Of a stretch of DNA of 64,000 nt, positions 7,706 through 16,134 are shown piece after piece. How positions within the stretch are numbered: the stretch's first letter is position 1; each line of letters begins with the position of its first letter. The notes under the pieces are model-generated. The model worked only from the letters and a program-made list of their open reading frames with translations. It was not told the origin of the DNA and made no database searches. Origin of the DNA: Oribacterium sp. oral taxon 078 str. F0262 (GTDB lineage: Bacteria; Bacillota; Clostridia; Lachnospirales; Lachnospiraceae); assembly GCF_000160135.1 (NCBI RefSeq), contig NZ_GG729933.1, positions 254,816-318,815 on the forward strand, written 5' to 3'. Both the position numbers and the translations under genes were made by a program.

Positions 7706-8326
7706 ATGGCAAGTGGAAGCTATGAAATCACAGATAAGAGGATACTGGAAAGCGGAAAGAAGCTGTTTTTAAAAAATGGCTATGAACGGACGAATCTTCG
7801 GGATCTTTGCAAGGCTGCCGGTGTCACTACGGGCGCTTTTTACCGGCATTTTGAGGATAAAGCCTCCATTTTTGCTGCGCTGGTAGAAGAAGCGGCGAAC
7901 GGTCTCCTTACGAAATTCGACAGGGCAGAGGAGGAATGTTTTGATTTTATCGACGCAGGAAATACAGAGGAGGTCTGGAGGGTATCTTCCGAAACCATTA
8001 CGGCCTTCATTCGCTATATTTATGCGCATTTCGAGGAATTCAAGCTGATTCTCTGCTGTTCCGGCGGAACGAAGTACAGCGATTATATCGACTGGCTGGT
8101 TGAGCGCGAGCTCAGAAGCACTTATCGTATGTTTGATCTGCTGGATCAGAAGTCCGTTCCATATCATCGCATTGCCGGGCAGGAGCTGCACATGATTCTG
8201 CATGCATACTATGCCTGTCTTTTCGAAATGGTTTTACATGACTTCAGCCGGGAAGAGGCATTGGATTCGGCACGAAGTCTGTCGGAATTTTTTTCCGCGG
8301 GCTGGAGGAGAATCCTTCGAATTTGA
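7706..8326 (+). CDS. TetR/AcrR-family transcriptional regulator
   Basis: A 206-residue regulator with the standard TetR N-terminal helix-turn-helix: KRILESGKKLFLKNGYERTN, then LRDLCKAAGVTTGAFYRHFE and DKASIFAAL. The rest is a variable helical ligand-binding and dimerisation domain with several aromatic residues. It precedes a complete ECF transporter on the same strand, from which it is separated by a region with its own operator-like repeats, so it probably senses the transported compound or a related stress. Base composition is lower in GC than in the flanking core genes. Confidence 0.9.
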   Translation: MASGSYEITDKRILESGKKLFLKNGYERTNLRDLCKAAGVTTGAFYRHFEDKASIFAALVEEAANGLLTKFDRAEEECFDFIDAGNTEEVWRVSSETITAFIRYIYAHFEEFKLILCCSGGTKYSDYIDWLVERELRSTYRMFDLLDQKSVPYHRIAGQELHMILHAYYACLFEMVLHDFSREEALDSARSLSEFFSAGWRRILRI

Positions 8327-8358
8327 TCTTGCCGCTTGGGGCGGCATATTTTTTGAGA

Positions 8359-8390
8359 CATTGATAACTAAGTGTGCAATCAATGTTATC
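8359..8390 (+). promoter_or_regulatory. Operator/promoter region of the ECF transporter operon
   Basis: Two nested inverted repeats are visible: CATTGAT (8359-8365) with ATCAATG (8379-8385), and GATAAC (8363-8368) with GTTATC (8385-8390). They cover a plausible promoter, TTGATA (8361-8366), 17 bp, TGTTAT (8384-8389). A TetR-type dimer pair binding here would block transcription of the transporter. Confidence 0.55.
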
Positions 8391-8481
8391 TTTTGTGTGC
8401 CTTTGTGAATGGCACTATGGTATGGGCGTAAGCCATGGCATGGACACAGGCAAACAATATCAACTCAAGGAGGCAGCTGGA

Positions 8482-9066
8482 ATGCAAAGCAAAAACTTAA
8501 ATGCGAAGGATCTGATTCATGTCGGGATCTATACCGCGATGTACCTCGTTGTATTCTTCGCGGTTGGAATGCTGAACGCGATACCGTTTCTGTACCCGCT
8601 GGAATACCTCTTGTCCCCTATCTTAACCGGGATTCCGTTTATGCTCTTCCTGACCAAGGTGGAGAAGTTCGGGATGGTTTCGATCATGGGAGTCATTCTC
8701 GCCGTATTCTGGTATCTGATGGGCTATACCTGGATCCCTGCGCTGACATATATTGCGGCAGGATTGCTGGCAGATCTGCTGTTCCGATTGGGGAAATACA
8801 AGAGCTTTCAGTTTGACATAATAGGATATTGGATCTTTTCCTGCGGAATGATCGGCTGCGCTGCGCCTATGTGGCTTTTGACGGCGACTTATATGGAGCA
8901 AGTTCGGGATGCTATGGGAGACGAATACGTGGCGGGGCTTCAAAAGTATATGCCGTCCTGGATGGGGATTGCGGGAATCGGCATCATTCTCGTCTCCTCG
9001 AGCCTTGGCGCACTGCTTGGCAGAAAAATGCTGAAAAAACACTTTGAAAGAGCGGGGATTGCATAA
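8482..9066 (+). CDS. ECF transporter substrate-binding S component, Trep_Strep (MptD-like) family
   Basis: A 194-residue integral membrane protein with about five hydrophobic segments, beginning NAKDLIHVGIYTAMYLVVFF, with PILTGIPFMLFLTKVEKFG and TYIAAGLLADLLFRLGKYKS further on. The pattern matches the Treponema/Streptococcus-type putative ECF S component family. The start at 8482 is fixed by AAGGAGG (8467-8473). The next two genes supply the T component and both ATPase domains, making this a dedicated (group I) ECF transporter. The substrate cannot be read from sequence. Confidence 0.82.
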   Translation: MQSKNLNAKDLIHVGIYTAMYLVVFFAVGMLNAIPFLYPLEYLLSPILTGIPFMLFLTKVEKFGMVSIMGVILAVFWYLMGYTWIPALTYIAAGLLADLLFRLGKYKSFQFDIIGYWIFSCGMIGCAAPMWLLTATYMEQVRDAMGDEYVAGLQKYMPSWMGIAGIGIILVSSSLGALLGRKMLKKHFERAGIA

Positions 9067-9801
9067 ATGGAAGAGAATCTGCTGTATCGGCCGCCAAAGC
9101 ACAGGGGTCTGTATCTTGATCCGCGCACGAAGCTTCTCTTTCTGTTTGTGCTCGCCACTCTGCTCTTCCTGCTTCATGAGAATCTTCCGCTGAACTCCAT
9201 CCTTGTTCTCATTCCGATTCTATTGCTTCTGTCCGATCGTCAGTATCGCCCGGCATGGATCTATGGCGGGCTGTTCATCGCGGCAGTACTGGCAAAAGAA
9301 TTTGACAGAAGGATGGGATTTCCGTATCTGCCTGCCATGCTTCTGGGACTGCTCAGTGAACTGATCTTTCGCTTCTTTCCGGTATTTATGTTCGGCTATT
9401 ACATCATCAAGTCGACAAAGCCGAATGAATTTATATCCGCAATGGAGCTCTGGCATATCCCGGAATCATTCATCATTCCGGTTTCCGTCGTCTTCCGCTT
9501 CGTCCCGACCCTGAGAGAGGAAAACCGTTCGATCGGAAACGCCATGCGGATGCGGGGAATTCGTTTCGGAGCGGCAAAATTCTGGAAAAACCCGACGATG
9601 ATTCTGGAATACAGAGTAATCCCGCTGATGATGTCCGTGGCGAAGATCGGAGATGAACTTTCTGCGGCAGCCCTCTCAAGAGGACTTGGGGGACCCAAGA
9701 AAAGAACTTGTCTTTTGAAGCCTCATTTTGGGATTTGCGACGCGGGAATTGCGGTTCTGACGGGTGTTTTGATTCTATGGACGCTGATGGAAAGAGTGTA
9801 G
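9067..9801 (+). CDS. ECF transporter transmembrane (T) component
   Basis: A 244-residue membrane protein with a cluster of N-terminal hydrophobic segments (LDPRTKLLFLFVLATLLFLL) and a cytosolic helical region with the EcfT coupling motifs: RFVPTLREENRSIGNAMRMRG and the downstream AAALSRGLG. EcfT couples the ATPases to the S component. The ATG follows the stop of the S component directly, with no bases between, and its own stop is four bases before the ATPase gene start. Its composition and strand fit a single transcript with the neighbours. Confidence 0.9.
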   Translation: MEENLLYRPPKHRGLYLDPRTKLLFLFVLATLLFLLHENLPLNSILVLIPILLLLSDRQYRPAWIYGGLFIAAVLAKEFDRRMGFPYLPAMLLGLLSELIFRFFPVFMFGYYIIKSTKPNEFISAMELWHIPESFIIPVSVVFRFVPTLREENRSIGNAMRMRGIRFGAAKFWKNPTMILEYRVIPLMMSVAKIGDELSAAALSRGLGGPKKRTCLLKPHFGICDAGIAVLTGVLILWTLMERV

Positions 9802-9805
9802 AGAT

Positions 9806-11272
9806 ATGATTGCATTAAAGGATGTCTCCTTTGAATACAATAGCATAGAGCGAAGCGCCGGGGTCTATGATATCAATCTGGAGATTCCATCGGGACAAGT
9901 TCTCATGCTCTGCGGTGCCTCCGGCTGTGGAAAGACGACGATCACACGGCTGATAAACGGGCTGGCGCCGGCATACTATCCCGGGGATCTGCGGGGGAAG
10001 CTCTTGATTGACGGTACAGACTCTTCCGGTCTCAGCCTATATGAGCTTTCACAGAAAATCGGTTCTGTTTTTCAAAATCCGCGCTCTCAGTTTTTCAGCG
10101 TGGATTCCAGCAGTGAAATCGCCTTCGGCTGTGAAAATACCGGGGTAGAGCGAGAAGAGATGTATCGGCGGATCGGGCGGGTCGCGAGGGATCTGCACAT
10201 GGAATCGCTGCTGGATCGGAATCTCTTCGCGCTGTCCGGCGGAGAGAAGCAGAGGATCGCCTGCGCTTCTGTCGCAGCGATGCAGCCGGAAATCTTTATC
10301 CTAGATGAGCCCTCCTCCAATCTGGATCTTCGTACGATCGCCGATCTGAAGGAGGTGATCCGGCAGTGGAAAACGCAGGGGAAGACCGTTATCATTGCCG
10401 AACATCGCCTGTATTATCTCATGGATCTCATCGATCGGGTGATTTACATGGAGAAGGGAAGAATCATCCGGGACCTGTCTGTAGAAGAATTCCGGAATAT
10501 GGATGAGAGAGAACTGCATCAGAAGGGACTTCGCTCCCAGAAGCCGATTCACTTCGAGGTGAAAGAGGATAAGCTGTGCGAGGAAGATGCCCTTCGCTTT
10601 ACCGGACTCTCCTTTTCCTATGGGAAAAACGAGTTTCTGGACATTCCGGAAATGCAGATTCCCTATGGTGCGATCGTCGGAGTCTTAGGATATAACGGCG
10701 CGGGGAAGTCGACTCTCGCAAATGTGATCTGCGGACTCGAAAAAGGGGTGAGGGGAAGCCTCCATTATAAGGGAAAGGAATTCTCTTCGAAGAAGCGGCG
10801 GAAATGCAGTTATATGGTGATGCAGGATGTGAATCATCAGCTTTTTACGGAGAGTGTGCTGGAGGAAATCCTTCTCAGCATGAAAGAAGAGGGGGAAGCT
10901 GCGAAGCAGAGGGCAGAGGAAATTCTTCGCGATCTGAACCTCACGGAGCTTCAGGAGCTGCATCCTATGTCCCTGTCCGGCGGACAGAAGCAGAGGGTGG
11001 CGATCGGCAGCGCGATTGCGGCTGACAGGGATCTGCTGCTTTTCGACGAGCCGACGAGCGGGCTGGACTATCTGCACATGCTGGAGGTCTCAGAACTCCT
11101 GAAGCGCCTGGGCAGGGAGGGAAAGACTGTGTTTCTCATTACCCATGATCCCGAGCTCCTGCGGGAGTGCTGCAATTATCTGCTTTTTCTGGATAAGGGA
11201 AGACTTTCCTGGAGTGGAGCATGGACGAAGGAAAACACGGGCAGAGTCAATCGATTTTTTTCGGCGGAATAG
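9806..11272 (+). CDS. ECF transporter ATPase with two ABC domains in one chain
   Basis: A 488-residue protein holding two complete nucleotide-binding domains. Domain 1 has Walker A GASGCGKTT, signature LSGGEKQRI and Walker B FILDEPSSNLD; domain 2 has GYNGAGKST, LSGGQKQRV and LLFDEPTSGLD, each followed by an H-loop His (AEHRLYY, ITHDPEL). This corresponds to EcfA-EcfA' fused head to tail, as often found in dedicated ECF operons. It energises the S and T components encoded upstream. The last 26 bases overlap the 3' end of the convergent CrtO-like gene. Confidence 0.93.
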   Translation: MIALKDVSFEYNSIERSAGVYDINLEIPSGQVLMLCGASGCGKTTITRLINGLAPAYYPGDLRGKLLIDGTDSSGLSLYELSQKIGSVFQNPRSQFFSVDSSSEIAFGCENTGVEREEMYRRIGRVARDLHMESLLDRNLFALSGGEKQRIACASVAAMQPEIFILDEPSSNLDLRTIADLKEVIRQWKTQGKTVIIAEHRLYYLMDLIDRVIYMEKGRIIRDLSVEEFRNMDERELHQKGLRSQKPIHFEVKEDKLCEEDALRFTGLSFSYGKNEFLDIPEMQIPYGAIVGVLGYNGAGKSTLANVICGLEKGVRGSLHYKGKEFSSKKRRKCSYMVMQDVNHQLFTESVLEEILLSMKEEGEAAKQRAEEILRDLNLTELQELHPMSLSGGQKQRVAIGSAIAADRDLLLFDEPTSGLDYLHMLEVSELLKRLGREGKTVFLITHDPELLRECCNYLLFLDKGRLSWSGAWTKENTGRVNRFFSAE

Positions 11273-11816
11273 GGAGGGCGCGCTGTCTCTCAAGGAGCGA
11301 TATCAGCCGGCTCCGGTTGTAGCGCTGCATCACAACAAAAATCATGTCAAAGCAGCCGGAGGCAAGCGAACTTAAGACAAAGAACCAGAGCATGCCAAAC
11401 GGTATCGCACCGAGGAGCGCGCTCACGCTGATCAGTACATTGCTCTCGTGGATGATTTCCGCCTGGCACGTCACCTGGGCGAGCTCCTCCAGGCTGTGCT
11501 TTCGCAGATTGAAGTACTCCGGGAAGGAAGTGGGCATCTTGTCCTTCCATTTCCTGACGCCGATACACCGGTAAAACCTTCGTTCCCACGGGCGAATCCG
11601 GTACCAGCTTCGCATGATATTCGCGCGGTTTTGCTTGGCCTTATCGATGAAGATCCCAAGAACGAGCCGCACGAAGAAGTGGTAAAAGATAGTGCCAAAG
11701 ACGATGGCCAGTGTTCTGAAGATATCGCTCATCGTCAAATGATACAGCAGCAATGCACTTGCCAGAGCGATAAAGCTGGCGGCAGATACGGTCTTCATAA
11801 TCTTGAGCGGTGTCAT
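11247..11816 (-). CDS. CrtO-like (glycosyl-diaponeurosporenoate acyltransferase family) membrane protein
   Basis: A 189-residue membrane protein with two N-terminal hydrophobic segments, a conserved polar core (WYRIRPWERRFYRCIGVRKW followed by KDKMP, then TCQAEIIHESNVLIS) and a final hydrophobic segment before a basic tail with QRYNRSRL. The core matches the small acyltransferase family that includes CrtO of staphyloxanthin synthesis. No carotenoid genes are present nearby, so its substrate is probably a different glycolipid or lipid; the family assignment is from motif recall. It converges on the ECF ATPase with a 26-base overlap. ATG 11816 is used, with M7 as an alternative. Confidence 0.65.
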   Translation of the reverse strand: MTPLKIMKTVSAASFIALASALLLYHLTMSDIFRTLAIVFGTIFYHFFVRLVLGIFIDKAKQNRANIMRSWYRIRPWERRFYRCIGVRKWKDKMPTSFPEYFNLRKHSLEELAQVTCQAEIIHESNVLISVSALLGAIPFGMLWFFVLSSLASGCFDMIFVVMQRYNRSRLISLLERQRALPIPPKKID

Positions 11817-12097
11817 TTCTTATCCCTGTTCCTTCGATTTCCTTCGGTGAAATCTCATTATTCTCTGCGAAAATCTCATCATTCTCTACATCCGAAACTC
11901 AGCGCGTGAGATCGACTTTTAAACGAAAAATGCCTGAAATAAAGCGTGTTTTCAGCATACTTCGTTTCCGGCAAAAAAACAATTTCTTTTTACTCTGTGC
12001 TGCAGCCCTCTCTCAACGGAAATCTCGCCTGCATCGTTTTAGATCAGCTTGAATTCCCGAGGCCTTGAGCATATATTTTAAGTATGAAGTTTAAAGC

Positions 12098-12568
12098 TTG
12101 GCATTACGCGGATATAAGAGTTTCAATCCTTCTGATAAGCTTACAATTTACCGATCGGTTATTGATGATGTAAAGGGCATTATTTCCTCCGGCATGGAAA
12201 GTGCATACAATGCCACTAGCTGTGCAATGGTAATAACATACTGGAATGTGGGAAGACGCATTGTAGAACAGGAGCAGAACGGCAATCAGCGAGCCGAATA
12301 CGGTGCAGCCATGATGGATGCACTGGCGGCAGAACTGACCAAAGAATACGGAAAAAGTTACTCCAAAAGAAATCTTCAGTATTTTCGCAAGTTTTATCAG
12401 TGTTTTCCGGATATTGAGATTGTGAACTCGTGCGTTCACAATCTGACCTGGACGCATTTTCGCAGTCTTTTGCGAGTTCCGGATGAGGATGCCAGAGTTT
12501 GGTATATGAACGAAGCCGCCCATGAAAACTGGAATGTGAGGATGCTTGACCGCAATATTCCTACATGA
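12098..12568 (+). pseudogene. DUF1016 (YhcG-type) N-terminal domain, truncated
   Basis: A 156-residue frame corresponding to only the N-terminal part of DUF1016/YhcG proteins, which normally run to 330-380 residues with a PD-(D/E)XK nuclease domain at the end. Visible family motifs are VITYWNVGRRIVEQEQNG, GKSYSKRNLQYFRKFY, and LTWTHFRSLLRVPDEDAR followed by WNVRMLDRNIPT, where the frame stops. In intact proteins the sequence continues beyond this point. The nuclease domain is absent, and a transposase-like fragment begins immediately downstream, so this is best read as an insertion or deletion remnant. GC is lower than in core genes. Confidence 0.75.
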
Positions 12569-12798
12569 GCGACATCTGTGCAGACATCGCAGTTTCGGAG
12601 AACTCCGTAAGAAGGTTTGTGTCTGAGCTCGGTTCAAAGCAGGACAGGCTGGATGCGTTTATGCGCGATCAGGTTATGCCCGGTTCAACACTATTGTTTG
12701 ATGGGACATCCATCTTCATCACAAAGAACATCTACTGTGTGGACACCGGAGACAAGCAGGGCTTCAAGGTTTCCGCGATCCAGACTTCTTTATACTTG
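12565..12798 (+). pseudogene. Transposase remnant (IS1634/IS4-like), internal fragment
   Basis: The frame encodes [20 protein letters not shown] followed by [16 protein letters not shown], which resembles the region around the first catalytic Asp of IS1634-type DDE transposases (the FDGT motif). There is no complete N- or C-terminal part; similarity fades before the ribosome binding site of the next gene at 12814-12820. It starts at the point where the DUF1016 gene is cut, suggesting a deletion between two mobile or accessory sequences. Assignment rests on one short motif and is tentative. Confidence 0.45.
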
Positions 12799-12826
12799 CG
12801 GTATCAAAGGAAAAGGAGGAAGCAAA

Positions 12827-14629
12827 ATGTACGGAGCTATACTGGGCGACATGATAGGTGCGCCATACGAATTTGACAGAGGAAACAAGACGAAGGACTT
12901 CCCGCTCTTTTCAGAGGGGACTCAGTTCACGGATGATTCAGTAATGACCATAGCTGTGGCGGAAGCCCTTATGGATTCTGAAGGAAAGTCCGATGACGAG
13001 GTGAAGAATGCCCTTGTGCATTCCATGCAGAAATGGGGAAGGAAATATCCCTATGCCGGTTATGGCGGGATGTTCATAGGCTGGCTTCATAGTGACGATC
13101 CACAGCCTTACGGGAGTTTTGGAAACGGCTCCGCGATGAGAGTGTCCTCTGCCGGGTGGCTCTATGAAACTATTGAAGAAACAAGACATTATGCGAGGCT
13201 GACGGCTGAAGTTACGCACAACCATCCAGAAGGGATAAAAGGAGCCGAGGCGACTGCGGTCGCTATCTTCCTTGCGAGGAACGGCAGCCCGAAAGATGAA
13301 ATAAAGGATTATATTGTCAGGGAATTTGACTACGACCTGTCCCGCACCTGCGATAAGATAAGGCTGACATATCATCACGTAGAGACTTGCCAGCAGACTG
13401 TGCCGGAAGCGATAACAGCTTTCCTCGAGGGAGAAAACTTTGAGGATGTTATTCGAACGGTTGTTTCCCTTGGCGGTGACTCCGATACCCTGACCTGCAT
13501 CGCCGGAGGGATTGCGGAAGCTTTTTACGGCATTCCGGTATGGTTTGAGACAGAATGCACTGCAAGGCTGCCCGAGGATATGCTCACCGTGTTAAATCGT
13601 TTTGATGTGACAAGGGGAAGACAAGACGATTCACAAGATCCGTATCTTGATGGAAATGTAATTATTGAAGAAGCGATTGAGCAATTTAGAGAGGAGCAGA
13701 CAAAGAAAAATCTGGTAGGTGTTCTGGAAGCAATCCGCAGGAGGATGCAGGAGGACGGACATTTTATGATCCCGGTCATCCCTCCACAGGCTGCCATAGA
13801 CATGATAGACATTGACAGCGTTAAGGTTGGAGATACCGTCACCAGCGAGGAAGATCTGCATTTCAAGCTGCAGCATGTGCAGACGACTGACGGAAAGTCG
13901 TGGCTCGCAGTATTCACGAGCAGGGAGGAATACGAAAAGGGTGAAAGCAGTTCAATTATCTCAAACTTTATCGGCTCAATGCTCAAGGGCTGCAGGGACA
14001 TGAGCGAGGAAGGGATAATCATTAACCCCTGGGGTACTTCCTTCCAGCTTACGAAACAGCTGATCAATGTCATTCTTGAAGCGAACAAACCGGAAAATCA
14101 CATCTATTTTGATGTCGGCGATATTACAAAAATTGATGTGGAGGCAATTGTAAACGCTGCCAATAAATCACTCCTCGGCGGAGGCGGTGTGGACGGAGCT
14201 ATACACAGGGCGGCTGGCCCCGGACTTCTCGAGGAATGCAGGAAGTTGAACGGATGCGAAGTCGGCGAGGCAAAGATTACGGGAGGCTGGCTTCTGAAAG
14301 CCAATTATGTTATCCATACAGTCGGCCCGAGGTATAACCCGAAGAAAAAGCCGGATTGTGAGAGACTGCTTAAGAACTGCTATTACAATTCTCTGGAACT
14401 GGCGAAGGAACACGATCTCCACACTATTGCTTTTCCTGCGATATCAACAGGCGCTTATGGCTATCCCAAGCAGGAAGCCGCAGCTATCGCTCTTACGACG
14501 GTATCAAACTGGCTGTCTGATAACCCCGATTACGGAATGACTGTGGTAATGAGTTGCTATGATGAAAAGACGCGCCAGTGCTACCAGAATGTGATAGACG
14601 CATGTGCACCGGAAAGGGGTAAGGCATGA
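12827..14629 (+). CDS. Three-domain ADP-ribosylglycohydrolase - SseB-like - macrodomain fusion protein
   Basis: A 600-residue cytoplasmic protein. Residues about 1-265 are an ADP-ribosylglycohydrolase (DraG/ARH) domain: [29 protein letters not shown] and [20 protein letters not shown] hold the Mg-binding Asp residues. Residues about 290-420 resemble the SseB N-terminal domain ([37 protein letters not shown]). Residues about 425-595 are a MacroD-type macrodomain with [20 protein letters not shown] and [10 protein letters not shown]. Both end domains remove or bind ADP-ribose, so the protein probably reverses protein, nucleic-acid or metabolite ADP-ribosylation. ATG 12827 has AAAAGGAGGA just upstream; an upstream-extended frame is rejected. 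Low GC and flanking debris suggest horizontal gain. Confidence 0.88.
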   Translation: MYGAILGDMIGAPYEFDRGNKTKDFPLFSEGTQFTDDSVMTIAVAEALMDSEGKSDDEVKNALVHSMQKWGRKYPYAGYGGMFIGWLHSDDPQPYGSFGNGSAMRVSSAGWLYETIEETRHYARLTAEVTHNHPEGIKGAEATAVAIFLARNGSPKDEIKDYIVREFDYDLSRTCDKIRLTYHHVETCQQTVPEAITAFLEGENFEDVIRTVVSLGGDSDTLTCIAGGIAEAFYGIPVWFETECTARLPEDMLTVLNRFDVTRGRQDDSQDPYLDGNVIIEEAIEQFREEQTKKNLVGVLEAIRRRMQEDGHFMIPVIPPQAAIDMIDIDSVKVGDTVTSEEDLHFKLQHVQTTDGKSWLAVFTSREEYEKGESSSIISNFIGSMLKGCRDMSEEGIIINPWGTSFQLTKQLINVILEANKPENHIYFDVGDITKIDVEAIVNAANKSLLGGGGVDGAIHRAAGPGLLEECRKLNGCEVGEAKITGGWLLKANYVIHTVGPRYNPKKKPDCERLLKNCYYNSLELAKEHDLHTIAFPAISTGAYGYPKQEAAAIALTTVSNWLSDNPDYGMTVVMSCYDEKTRQCYQNVIDACAPERGKA

Positions 14630-14728
14630 GGACTATTCGAGTAACTGAACTGGAAAAGGACAGATAAAATTGCATCCTGACACAACAAGAGTCACTATGA
14701 CGCTGGAGCCAAGTGATATCCGCTCCGG

Positions 14729-14782
14729 TGGACTCTCTGCCCTTCCTGTGCTATAATATCTCCACGGATGTAAGCGCTTACG
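14729..14782 (+). promoter_or_regulatory. kdgK promoter with cre-like palindrome
   Basis: TGGACT (14729-14734), a 17-bp spacer and TATAAT (14752-14757), the latter preceded by TGTGC as an extended -10. GTAAGCGCTTAC (14770-14781) is a perfect palindrome; with its flanks, TGTAAGCGCTTACG fits the catabolite-responsive element pattern and lies about 12 bp downstream of the predicted start, a repressing position for CcpA. Confidence 0.65.
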
Positions 14783-14870
14783 GAAACGGCATTTGCCGCT
14801 TCATATAGGGACCTTTTCCGGGCCGGGAGCGCGGGACGCGGAGACTGAGAAAGCATAAATGGAGGGAAGA

Positions 14871-15968
14871 ATGAAGCTGGACCTGAGAGATGCGAAGGAT
14901 TGTAAATTCGATGCGGTTTCACTGGGGGAGGTAATGCTCCGCCTGGACCCGGGAGAGGGCAGGATCCGCACGGCCCGTTCCTTCCGGGCCTGGGAGGGGG
15001 GAGGAGAGTACAATGTCGTCCGCGGCCTCCGCAGGTGCTTCGGTCTTAAGACCGCGGTGATCACCGCTCTTGCGGAGAACGAGATCGGTTATCTCGTGGA
15101 GGACTTCATATTACAGGGCGGCGTGGACACCTCTTTGCTTCGCTGGATGCCGACGGACGGCATAGGGCGGGTTTGCAGAAACGGGCTGAATTTTACGGAG
15201 AGAGGCTTCGGGATCCGCGGCGCGAAGGGCTGCTCTGACCGCGCAAACACCGCGATTTCCAAGGCAAAGCCGGAGGATTTTGACTTTGATCACATTTTCG
15301 GAGAGCTCGGTGTGCGCTGGTTCCACACGGGCGGGATCTATGCGGCTCTCTCCGAGCAGGCCTCGGAGACCGTCATCGCCGCGATCAAGGCGGCGAAAAA
15401 ATATGGGACCATCGTATCCTATGACCTGAACTATCGTCCCTCCATGTGGTCCGCGATCGGAGGGCAGGAAAAGGCGCAGGAGGTGAACCGCGAGGTCGCG
15501 AAGTATGTCGATGTCATGATCGGAAACGAAGAGGATTTCACGGCCTGCCTCGGATTCCGGATCGAGGGGCAGGACGAGTCCTTAAAGGAGCTCAATATCG
15601 AGGGCTACCGGAAGATGATCTCTGAGGCGGCGAAGAGCTATCCGAATTTCAAGGCGGTCGCGACGACGCTCCGCACGGTCCGAACGGCGACGGTCAATGA
15701 CTGGTCTGCGCTTTGCTGGGCGGAGGGCAAAATCTATAAGGCAAAGGACTATAAGGGATTGGAGATCATGGATCGCGTCGGCGGAGGGGATTCCTTTGCC
15801 TCCGGTCTTATCTACGGCCTTATGACGAGCGGAGACGCGGAGCTTGCCGTAAATTACGGGGCGGCGCACGGCGCCCTGGCCATGACCACGCCGGGAGACA
15901 CCAGCATGGCGAGAAGGAAAGAGGTGGAGGCCGTCATGGGAGGAGCGGGAGCCAGAGTGCAGCGCTGA
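14871..15968 (+). CDS. kdgK: PfkB-family sugar kinase, probable 2-keto-3-deoxygluconate kinase
   Basis: A 365-residue ribokinase-fold enzyme. It opens with VSLGEVMLRLDPGEGRIR, continues with WEGGGEYNVVRGLRRCFG and TALAENEIG (substrate side), and ends with the anion-hole motif DRVGGGDSFASGLIYG near residue 310, matching clostridial KDG kinases, which phosphorylate 2-keto-3-deoxygluconate for the KDPG aldolase step. ATG 14871 is preferred over 14859 because GGAGG lies at 14861-14865. No KDPG aldolase gene is adjacent, so other sugars remain possible. A cre-like site upstream implies carbon catabolite control. Confidence 0.82.
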   Translation: MKLDLRDAKDCKFDAVSLGEVMLRLDPGEGRIRTARSFRAWEGGGEYNVVRGLRRCFGLKTAVITALAENEIGYLVEDFILQGGVDTSLLRWMPTDGIGRVCRNGLNFTERGFGIRGAKGCSDRANTAISKAKPEDFDFDHIFGELGVRWFHTGGIYAALSEQASETVIAAIKAAKKYGTIVSYDLNYRPSMWSAIGGQEKAQEVNREVAKYVDVMIGNEEDFTACLGFRIEGQDESLKELNIEGYRKMISEAAKSYPNFKAVATTLRTVRTATVNDWSALCWAEGKIYKAKDYKGLEIMDRVGGGDSFASGLIYGLMTSGDAELAVNYGAAHGALAMTTPGDTSMARRKEVEAVMGGAGARVQR

Positions 15969-16043
15969 GTGAATCGGGATAGAATTGGGATATAATATAG
16001 AAGATAAGAGGCCTTCCCGGGGGGAAGCGGAGCGCACTGCATA

Positions 16044-16099
16044 GAAGAGGCCTTGCTGAAGAGGCTTTGGTGAAGGGGCTTTAGCGGAGGAGCTGAAGT
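16044..16099. repeat. Degenerate 14-bp tandem repeat, four units
   Basis: Units at 16044, 16058, 16072 and 16086 read gaagaggccttgct, gaagaggctttggt, gaaggggctttagc and ggaggagctgaagt. The tract fills the leader of the FMN reductase gene, downstream of a TATAAT box at 15991-15996. Confidence 0.75.
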
Positions 16100-16134
16100 G
16101 CCCCGTGCATGAGAGAGAAAGGACGGGTGATACA

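Noticed and set aside
12617-12826. 70-residue N-terminal extension of the ARH fusion protein
   Set aside because: It overlaps the transposase remnant in another frame; GGAGGA before 12827 and the domain start support the shorter form.
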